Positions 58,156 to 64,000 of a DNA stretch of 64,000 nt are shown here, piece by piece (within the stretch, counting starts at the first letter, position 1; every line of letters begins with the position of its first letter). The notes under the pieces were generated by a model. The model saw nothing but the letters and a program-made list of their open reading frames with translations. It made no database searches and was not told the origin of the DNA. Both the position numbers and the translations under genes were made by a program. This stretch comes from Streptomyces typhae (GTDB lineage Bacteria > Actinomycetota > Actinomycetes > Streptomycetales > Streptomycetaceae): the NCBI RefSeq assembly GCF_009755605.1, contig NZ_WPNZ01000025.1, positions 92,263 to 156,262 of the forward strand, in the 5' to 3' direction.

Positions 58156-58544
58156 CCCTCCCACCCGAACACCACGATCACCACCATGGCGAGCGCGACC
58201 ACCGCCACCAGGACGCCGAGCAGCGCGGGGAAACGGGACGCCGGGAGGTCCTCGCCGCGCCGCATGGCCCGCTCGCAGCGCACCCAGTGGTTCACCGCGC
58301 GCAGCGCGCACAGCACCCCCGCCACGAGCAGGGCGAGCGCGAGGCCGACGCGCACCCCCCAGCGCAGGTCCGGCAGGAACTGGTCCACGGCGAACCCGCC
58401 GCCGATCAGAGCGAGCGCGGTGCGCAGCCAGGCGAGGAAGGTGCGCTCGTTGGCGAGCGAGAAGCGGTAGTCGGGGGTCTCGCCTTCCTCCCGGACGCGC
58501 CCTGGGGCGAACCAGAGCCGCAGCCCCTGTACGAAAGTGATCAC
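58152..58544 (-). CDS. DUF202/YidH-family membrane protein
   Basis: 130 residues. Signature F-S-L-A-N-E-R-T-F-L-A-W-L-R-T-A-L-A near 28-45, three membrane helices (about 38-58, 65-85, 108-128) and a basic loop. The YidH-type half of the pair. No assigned biochemical role. ATG at 58544; the spacer upstream holds dispersed repeat hairpins. Confidence 0.85.
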   Translation of the reverse strand: MITFVQGLRLWFAPGRVREEGETPDYRFSLANERTFLAWLRTALALIGGGFAVDQFLPDLRWGVRVGLALALLVAGVLCALRAVNHWVRCERAMRRGEDLPASRFPALLGVLVAVVALAMVVIVVFGWEG

Positions 58545-58572
58545 TCCTGCACGATAGGCCTACCTTCTGCCT

Positions 58573-58667
58573 GGGGCTTCGCCCCGGACCTCCCTGTCGG
58601 CGCTCCGCCCCGTATCTCCCTGCCGGCGCTTCGCGCCTCGTCCTCAACCGCCGGGCGGGCTCGAATG
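58573..58667. repeat. Dispersed repeat hairpins, second copy of the 4893 element
   Basis: GGGGC-TTC-GCCCC at 58573-58585 and GGCGC-TTC-GCGCC at 58625-58637 are small stem-loops. Bases 58625-58667 match 4893-4935 at 39 of 43 positions. The element overlaps the last codons of the minus-strand NUDIX gene (stop at 58644). Confidence 0.75.
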
Positions 58668-59327
58668 AGCCCGCAGGGCCCGCAGCCGCTCGTACGCCGC
58701 CAGGCCGTCCGGCACCCACTGCCACTCCTCCACGCGAGCGGCCAGCTCCTCGTCGCTGAGGAAGCCGTGCCAGGCGACCTCCTCGGCCTGGGGGTCCACC
58801 GGCCGCGGGCACCGCACTTCGTAGACCGCGGACCACCAGCTGCGGCCGGCGCCGTCGTCGTACAGGAACGTGAACAGCGGCACCGGGCGGGGGAGGCCCG
58901 TGACGCCGAGTTCCTCCTCGGCCTCGCGCAGGGCCGCGTCGTCGTAGGACTCGCCCGCGCCGACGACCCCGCCGACGAACATGTCGTACAGCGAGGGGAA
59001 GACCAGCTTCGTCGGGGTGCGGCGGTGCACGAAGACGCGGCCCTCGGCGTCGCGGGCCTCGACGAACACACAGCGGTGGCGCAGCCCGCGGGCGTAGACA
59101 TCGCCGCGCGGCACCTGCGCCACCACGGTGTCGTGCTCGTCGACGACGTCCAGGATCTCGTCCGCCGGGTCGCGGGCCGCGTCCGCCGGGCCGCCGACCA
59201 CGTCGGCAGGATCGCGAAGCGCGTCGGCAGGATCGCGGGGCGCGTCGGCAGGATCGCGGGGCGCGGGGGCAGGATCGCGGGGCGCGTCGGCAGGGCCCGG
59301 GGAAGCAGGGGGGATATCTGCGCTCAT
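58644..59327 (-). CDS. NUDIX hydrolase with repetitive N-terminus
   Basis: 227 residues from ATG at 59327. The first 55 residues are a Pro/Ala/Asp/Arg repeat (D-P-A-D-A-P-R units). NUDIX box near residue 119-141 follows the GX5EX7REUXEEXGU pattern, with G-G-V-V-G-A-G-E and R-E-A-E-E-E-L-G. The fold resembles isopentenyl-diphosphate isomerase-like and YfcD proteins (L-D-V-V-D-E-H-D-T-V). It hydrolyses a nucleoside diphosphate derivative. A shorter start inside the repeat is possible. Divergent from the flavoprotein. Confidence 0.85.
   Translation of the reverse strand: MSADIPPASPGPADAPRDPAPAPRDPADAPRDPADALRDPADVVGGPADAARDPADEILDVVDEHDTVVAQVPRGDVYARGLRHRCVFVEARDAEGRVFVHRRTPTKLVFPSLYDMFVGGVVGAGESYDDAALREAEEELGVTGLPRPVPLFTFLYDDGAGRSWWSAVYEVRCPRPVDPQAEEVAWHGFLSDEELAARVEEWQWVPDGLAAYERLRALRAHSSPPGG
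59200..59297. repeat. 21-bp in-frame tandem repeat, about 4.7 copies
   Basis: Period 21 from 59200, core GTCGGCAGGATCGCG. It encodes the D-P-A-D-A-x-R heptad of the NUDIX N-terminus, so copy number can change without a frameshift. Confidence 0.88.
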
Positions 59328-59444
59328 TCCGCCATCCAACCGCACGGCTCCGCCGGGACGGTTGACTGGGCTGCCCTCCCGACCCAGGATCTGACTCACC
59401 GGTAACCCCCCCGCCCGGCAGCCGCGCATCCCCGGAGGACCCCC

Positions 59445-61100
59445 ATGGCCTACGACGCAGACGTCATCGTGATCGGTGCGGGTCTCGCCGGGCTCACGGC
59501 GACCGCCGAGCTCGTCGACGCGGGCCGCCGGGTGATCCTCGTCGACCAGGAACCTGAGCAGAGCCTCGGCGGCCAGGCGCACTGGTCCTTCGGCGGCCTG
59601 TTCTTCGTGGACTCCCCGGAACAGCGCCGCCTGCGCATCAAGGACCACCGGGAGCTGGCCCTCCAGGACTGGCTGGGCACGGCGGGGTTCGACCGCCCGG
59701 AGGACCACTGGCCGCGCAAGTGGGCCGAGGCGTACGTGGACTTCGCCGCCGGTGAGAAGCGGCCCTGGCTGCACGCGCAGGGCGTGCGCTTCTTCCCCGT
59801 GGTCGGCTGGGCCGAGCGCGGCGGCTACGACGCGGAGGGCCACGGCAACTCGGTGCCCCGCTTCCACATCACCTGGGGCACCGGACCCGGCCTCCTCGCC
59901 CCCTTCGTCCGCCGCGTCCGGGAGGGGGCCGAGCGGGGCCTGGTCCAGTTCAGGTTCCGCCACCGGGTCACGGGCCTCGCGCGCACCGGCGGCGTCGTCG
60001 ACACCGTCACCGGCGAGGTGCTCGAACCCTCCGGCGTGGAGCGGGGCAAGGCCAGCAGCCGCGAGGTGACGGGCTCCTTCGAGTTCCGTGCCCAGGCGGT
60101 GGTCGTCACCTCCGGCGGCATCGGCGGCAACCACGACCTGGTCCGCGCCAACTGGCCGCGGCGCCTCGGTGGTCCGCCGGAGAAGATGATCTCCGGGGTG
60201 CCCGCCCACGTCGACGGCCTCATGCTCGGCATCGCCGAACGCGCCGGCGCACATCTGATCAACCGCGACCGCATGTGGCACTACACCGAAGGCATCCAGA
60301 ACTGGGCCCCGATCTGGGACAAGCACGGCATCCGCATCCTGCCGGGACCGTCCTCGCTGTGGCTCGACGCCCGCGGCAACCGCCTTCCCGTGCCGCTGTT
60401 CCCCGGCTTCGACACTCTCGGCACGCTCAGTCACATCATGGGGACCGGGTACGACCACACCTGGTTCGTGCTCAACCGGCGCATCATCGGCAAGGAGTTC
60501 ACGCTTTCCGGCTCCGAGCAGAACCCCGACCTGACCGGCCGGTCCGTGCGCGGTGTCGTCGAGCGGGCGCGGGCCGGCGTACCGGGACCGGTCAAGGCCT
60601 TCATGGACCACGGCGCCGACTTCGTCGTCGAGCGGGACCTCGGCGCCCTGGTCCGCGGCATGAACGCCCTCACCAAGGAACCTCTGATCGACGAGGCGCT
60701 CCTGCACCGCACCATCGCCGCGCGCGACCGCGAGATCGTCAACCCGTACACCAAGGACCTCCAGGTCAACGCCATTCGCGGAGCACGCAGGTTCATCGGC
60801 GACCGGATCGTCCGCACCGCCGCGCCGCATCCGATCCTCGCCCCCGGGGCCGGGCCGCTCGTCGCCGTCCGGCTGCACATCCTCACCCGCAAGACCCTGG
60901 GCGGCCTGGAGACCGACCTGTCCTCGCGCGTGCTCCAGGAGGGCGGCGACCCGCTGCCGGGCGTGTACGCGGCCGGGGAGGCGGCGGGTTTCGGCGGCGG
61001 GGGAGTGCACGGCTACCGCTCCCTGGAGGGGACGTTCCTCGGCGGCTGCCTGTTCTCGGGGCGCGCCGCCGGGCGGGCGGCGGCCAAGTCGGTCGGATAG
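59445..61100 (+). CDS. FAD-binding dehydrogenase (KsdD/fumarate reductase flavoprotein family)
   Basis: 551 residues. FAD Rossmann V-I-V-I-G-A-G-L-A-G-L near 8-18, E near 36, S-L-G-G-Q-A-H-W-S-F-G-G near 44, and a C-terminal flavin motif G-V-Y-A-A-G-E-A-A-G-F-G-G-G-G-V-H-G-Y near 506. This is the soluble-flavoprotein group containing 3-ketosteroid-delta1-dehydrogenases, but a true steroid-dehydrogenase assignment needs alignment. ATG with GGAGGA nine bases upstream. A strong hairpin follows the stop. Confidence 0.88.
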   Translation: MAYDADVIVIGAGLAGLTATAELVDAGRRVILVDQEPEQSLGGQAHWSFGGLFFVDSPEQRRLRIKDHRELALQDWLGTAGFDRPEDHWPRKWAEAYVDFAAGEKRPWLHAQGVRFFPVVGWAERGGYDAEGHGNSVPRFHITWGTGPGLLAPFVRRVREGAERGLVQFRFRHRVTGLARTGGVVDTVTGEVLEPSGVERGKASSREVTGSFEFRAQAVVVTSGGIGGNHDLVRANWPRRLGGPPEKMISGVPAHVDGLMLGIAERAGAHLINRDRMWHYTEGIQNWAPIWDKHGIRILPGPSSLWLDARGNRLPVPLFPGFDTLGTLSHIMGTGYDHTWFVLNRRIIGKEFTLSGSEQNPDLTGRSVRGVVERARAGVPGPVKAFMDHGADFVVERDLGALVRGMNALTKEPLIDEALLHRTIAARDREIVNPYTKDLQVNAIRGARRFIGDRIVRTAAPHPILAPGAGPLVAVRLHILTRKTLGGLETDLSSRVLQEGGDPLPGVYAAGEAAGFGGGGVHGYRSLEGTFLGGCLFSGRAAGRAAAKSVG

Positions 61101-61132
61101 GTCAACTCCGTCCTTTCGGGCGGGAGTTGACC
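61100..61132 (+). terminator. 10-bp stem terminator after the flavoprotein gene
   Basis: GGTCAACTCC (61100-61109) and GGAGTTGACC (61123-61132) are exact complements around a 13-base loop. The stem starts with the last base of the stop codon (61098-61100). The rest to 61303 shows no gene. Confidence 0.82.
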
Positions 61133-61303
61133 GGCGTCGCGTCAGTACCGTCCGAACGGAACGCCGAACAAATGGACGAAGAAGCGCTGGTAAGGGGCCG
61201 GGCAAGGTTTCAACGATGACTAAGCCTTGACGCGGAGAGTCACCAACCGGTTGGCTGTGCGTGATCACATGCTCGCCCAACGCGTCGGGGAGGACGTCCC
61301 GCG

Positions 61304-62266
61304 GTGTCTCCACCTCCGCCCCCGCCGCTCGGCCGCTCCCGGAAGAAGGCCGCGCAGGGTTTCGACGCCGCCCTCGACGACGCCGAACTCGTCGCCGCCC
61401 GCGCCGCGCTCGCGCAGGGACGCTGGACCGAGGTACGCGCGCTGCTCGCGGACACCGGCGACGACTGGGACCGCCGGGGCCACCGCTTCGACGTGCTCGG
61501 CCGCGAGTCCACGACCGCCGCGTGGGCGCGGGACTGGCGGATCACGGAGCCGGAGAGCGCCGACGCCGTGGTCCTGCTCGCCTTCGCCGCCGTGCACCGC
61601 GCGCTGCGCGGCAAGGGACGCTCGGAGAAGGCGAGGGCGGCCTGCCGCGAGGCGGCCGCCCTGGTCCCCGCCGACCCCTCCCCGTGGCTCGCGCTGCTGC
61701 TCCTGGAGCGCTCGCTCGGCCACGAGGAGGACGTCGTACGCCTCTTCGACGAGGTGCGGCACCGGCACCCCGAGCACCACCACGCGCACCACCTCATGGC
61801 CGCCCGGCTCGCCGAACGGCGGCCCGGCGCCGGGCAGGACCCGCTTCACGAGGTCTACGACTTCGCCTCCTGGGCGGCCGAACAGGCCCCCGACCACTCG
61901 CCGTTGGCCGTGCTCCCGGTGATCGCGCACACCGAGCGCTACCGCGTGCTCGCCACGGCGGGCAGCGAGAACAGGGACCCGGTGGCCTCGGGGCACTGGG
62001 CCACACGGCGTGCCCGGCAGGTCATGAAGACCTCCTTCGACTGGTGGCTGGAGTGGGAGATGCCGCACGAGCCGGCGCATCCGCGCTCCTTCGTCGACCT
62101 CAACTTCCTCGCGCACGCCACGTTCTGCGAGGGACGGGCGGCCGAGGCCGCCGCACTGTTCCACCGCATCGGCCGGTACACGACCGAAGTCCCCTGGTCG
62201 TACCCCGACCGCGACCCGCACCAGGCCTACTCCGCCGCGCGCGGCGCGGCACTCGGTACGGCTTGA
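61304..62266 (+). CDS. TPR-like helical protein, unknown function
   Basis: 320 residues from GTG at 61304, with GGGGAGGA about ten bases upstream. After a basic start (P-P-P-P-P-P-L-G-R-S-R-K-K) come repeats of helix pairs A-R-A-A-L-A-Q-G-R-W-T-E-V-R, A-R-A-A-C-R-E-A-A-A-L-V-P-A-D-P. A His-rich turn H-R-H-P-E-H-H-H-A-H-H lies near 155. No catalytic motif or signal. The last codons and TGA lie in the first of three 19-base repeats. Confidence 0.72.
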   Translation: MSPPPPPPLGRSRKKAAQGFDAALDDAELVAARAALAQGRWTEVRALLADTGDDWDRRGHRFDVLGRESTTAAWARDWRITEPESADAVVLLAFAAVHRALRGKGRSEKARAACREAAALVPADPSPWLALLLLERSLGHEEDVVRLFDEVRHRHPEHHHAHHLMAARLAERRPGAGQDPLHEVYDFASWAAEQAPDHSPLAVLPVIAHTERYRVLATAGSENRDPVASGHWATRRARQVMKTSFDWWLEWEMPHEPAHPRSFVDLNFLAHATFCEGRAAEAAALFHRIGRYTTEVPWSYPDRDPHQAYSAARGAALGTA

Positions 62267-62312
62267 GAGACCCAGTACGGCTTGAGAGACCCAGTACGGC
62301 TTGAGAGACCTA
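62256..62312 (+). repeat. 19-bp tandem repeat, 3 copies, spanning a stop codon
   Basis: Copies start at 62256, 62275 and 62294; unit GTACGGCTTGAGAGACCCA, third copy one or two bases changed at its end. Copy 1 holds the TGA of the TPR-like gene at 62264-62266. Same architecture as at tctA and the GntR gene. Confidence 0.9.
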
Positions 62313-62346
62313 CAGCCCCCTGACGGGCGGAGAGGATCACCGCACC

Positions 62347-63975
62347 ATGGCGACGGGCAGATCGAGCACCAGTGCAAGCAGCGCGGGAGGGGCGGGCGGC
62401 AGAGCCGGCCTGCCCACCGGAGCCCACGGCGGCACCGGATCCCGGGGCAGGTCGGTACCGCCCCAAGGGGGCATCAACACCTACAAGGGAGAGGAACGGG
62501 CCCTGCGCGCGGGCCGCCTCGGCACGGCGGGCCTGCTGCTCTCGGTCCTCGCCGCGACGGGGCCCCTGCTCGTCGTCGCCGGTGTCATGCCCACTACATA
62601 CGGTGTGATGGGCGTGGTGGGGCAGCCCCTGCTCTTCCTGATACTGGGCGTCGTCCTCGCCCTGTTCAGCTTCGGGTACGCGGAGATGAGCCGGCACGTC
62701 CACAACGCCGGGGCCTTCTACGCCTACATCTCGCGCGGCCTCGGCGGCACCGTCGGCGCGGGCGCGTCCGCCGTGGCGCTCGTGGCGTACAGCGCCCTCC
62801 AGGCGGGCCTGTTCGGCATCCTCGGCTTCGAGGTCTCGGGCCTCCTCGACAAGTACCTCGACGTCACCGTCGGCTGGTGGATCCCCGCCCTCGTCGCGGT
62901 CGCCCTCGTCGGCGCGCTCGGCCTGCTGAAGATCGACCTCAACGCGCGCGTACTCGGCGTCCTGCTCCTGGTCGAGGTCGCCCTCGTCGTCGTCTTCGAC
63001 GTCGCCGCCATCGCCGACCCGGCGAAGGAGGGACTGTCGCTGCATGCGTTCAACCCCGACACGCTCACCGGCGCGGGCGTCGCCACCTCGCTGTGCTTCT
63101 GCATAGCGGCCTTCACCGGCTTCGAGCAGGCACCCGTGTACGCGGAGGAGACCAGCCGGCCCCAGGTCGTCGTCGCCCGCGTGATGTTCTTCGCCGTCGG
63201 CTTCGTCGCCGTCTTCTTCGCCCTCAGCTCCTGGGCCCTCACGGTCGCCGCCGGGCCCTCCGGCATCGTGCCCGCCGCCCAGGAGCAGAGCGCGGGGCTG
63301 CTGTTCGGACTCACCGAGTCCCGCCTCGGCTCCACCTTCACCGACGTGATGCACGTCCTGTTCGTCACCGGCATGTTCGCCGCCGTCCTCAGCTTCCACA
63401 ACGTCGTCGCCCGCTACGCCTTCGCCATGGGCCGCGAGGGCCTGCTGCCCGCCGCGTTCGGGCGCACCAACAGCGCGAGCGGCGCCCCCGGTACGGGTTC
63501 CCTCCTCCAGACCGTCGTCTCCGTCGTCATCGTGATCGGCTTCGCCCTCACCGACGACGGCCCGCACGGCGACCCCACCGCGCCGGTCCTGCACCTGTTC
63601 ACCTGGGGCGGCAACGTCGGCGCCCTCGGCGTGCTCCTCCTGATGGCCACCGCGTCCCTGGCCGTGATCGTCTTCTTCGTCCGGCGCGGCGCCGCGCGCG
63701 TCCAGATCTGGCGCATCATCGCGTCGGCCGTCGCCGCCGTGGCCCTCCTCGTCATCGCGGGCTACACCGTCAAGGACTTCGACGTCCTCGTCGGCGCGGG
63801 CCCCGACTCGACCCTCGGCTGGGTGCTGCCGGGCATCATCGTGGCGGCGGCGGTGGTGGGGCTCGCGTACGGGGCGTACCTGAAGTCGGCGCGGCCTGCC
63901 GCGCATGCGCGGATCGGCCTCGGGAACGAGGCGTTCCAGCTGGAGAAGGCAGCGGATTCGGGCCGGGGGGCCTGA
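62347..63975 (+). CDS. APC-superfamily amino acid permease
   Basis: 542 residues. A 45-residue Gly/Ser/Arg-rich N-terminus precedes about twelve helices. APC features: G-P-L-L-V-V-A-G-V-M-P near 73, the F-S-F-G-Y-A-E-M-S-R-H-V segment near 105, A-F-Y-A-Y-I near 127, and the intracellular E-E-T motif near 270. Transports amino acids or amines by ion symport or exchange; substrate unknown. RBS GGAGAGGA before the ATG. The window ends 25 bases after the stop. Confidence 0.88.
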   Translation: MATGRSSTSASSAGGAGGRAGLPTGAHGGTGSRGRSVPPQGGINTYKGEERALRAGRLGTAGLLLSVLAATGPLLVVAGVMPTTYGVMGVVGQPLLFLILGVVLALFSFGYAEMSRHVHNAGAFYAYISRGLGGTVGAGASAVALVAYSALQAGLFGILGFEVSGLLDKYLDVTVGWWIPALVAVALVGALGLLKIDLNARVLGVLLLVEVALVVVFDVAAIADPAKEGLSLHAFNPDTLTGAGVATSLCFCIAAFTGFEQAPVYAEETSRPQVVVARVMFFAVGFVAVFFALSSWALTVAAGPSGIVPAAQEQSAGLLFGLTESRLGSTFTDVMHVLFVTGMFAAVLSFHNVVARYAFAMGREGLLPAAFGRTNSASGAPGTGSLLQTVVSVVIVIGFALTDDGPHGDPTAPVLHLFTWGGNVGALGVLLLMATASLAVIVFFVRRGAARVQIWRIIASAVAAVALLVIAGYTVKDFDVLVGAGPDSTLGWVLPGIIVAAAVVGLAYGAYLKSARPAAHARIGLGNEAFQLEKAADSGRGA

Positions 63976-64000
63976 GGCAGTGGGCGGGGTGGGGGGGGGC

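Noticed and set aside
1..64000. Genomic island, prophage or integrative element
   Set aside because: No integrase, att-like direct repeats next to a tRNA, transposase or shift in codon use was seen anywhere in the window.

Overview
The window is high-GC actinobacterial chromosome, almost certainly Streptomyces. The signs are third-position G/C in nearly every codon, many GTG/TTG starts, 4-base stop/start overlaps, purine-rich ribosome sites, a SoxR without SoxS, GntR/TetR regulators beside most catabolic operons, and dispersed repeats of the type common in Streptomyces. No rRNA, tRNA, CRISPR array, transposase, integrase or phage gene was seen; it reads as ordinary chromosome, mostly accessory metabolism.

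Layout. 1-2409: end of a tripartite tricarboxylate transporter operon (tctC end, tctB, tctA). 2585-6152: small and housekeeping-like genes (DUF402, double GNAT, GntR, AAA ATPase) around tandem repeats. 6329-16691: a cell-surface polysaccharide locus: GH39-like glycosidase, a giant flippase/GT-C membrane protein, polysaccharide deacetylase, two GT2 glycosyltransferases, a CelD/BcsL-type acyltransferase and a small membrane protein. 16927-19489: secreted SGNH lipase facing a membrane Ser/Thr kinase. 19532-25887: a possible envelope/metal system: DUF4331 protein, TPR protein and Ni/Co-type transporter in one overlapping operon, divergent from a SigK-like ECF sigma factor and its RskA-like anti-sigma. 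26004-33218: a small basic protein, an orphan Type-ISP specificity-like protein, GntR plus homogentisate dioxygenase, TetR, and a molybdopterin oxidoreductase. 33341-36078: CitMHS citrate transporter and an MFS protein. 36148-43032: aldehyde and alcohol dehydrogenases, acyl-CoA dehydrogenase, MaoC dehydratase, two TetR regulators, SoxR and a beta-keto acid cleavage enzyme. 43076-50185: two unrecognised proteins, a secreted penicillin-acylase family enzyme, an alpha/beta hydrolase and a LysR regulator. 50175-55602: secreted erythromycin-esterase-like protein, then SDR, TetR, acyl-CoA dehydrogenase and APH-like kinase with a decayed acyl-CoA ligase tail between them. 55853-63975: His-rich metal protein, quinone oxidoreductase, DUF202 pair, NUDIX, KsdD-like flavoprotein, TPR-like protein and an APC permease.

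How the genes work together. Several catabolic blocks appear wired by local repressors, because closely related palindromes recur at the promoters of unlinked genes around each regulator: one motif at 36072 and 39368 (around TetR 38694-39350), a second at 40604 and 41777 (around TetR 40664-41293), and a third at 51688 and 55660 (around TetR 52703-53305). The polysaccharide operon has a compact order with overlaps throughout, suggesting one export-coupled assembly line. The DUF4331 operon carries a promoter resembling the remembered mycobacterial SigK consensus, and the same 10-mer lies in front of the sigma gene, suggesting one stress- or metal-responsive regulon.

The best candidates for something not yet described are the SigK/RskA/DUF4331/TPR/metal-transporter unit, the fused flippase/GT-C polysaccharide operon, and the three operator-linked TetR regulons. 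All functional statements come from recognised motifs and family knowledge; no search was run.
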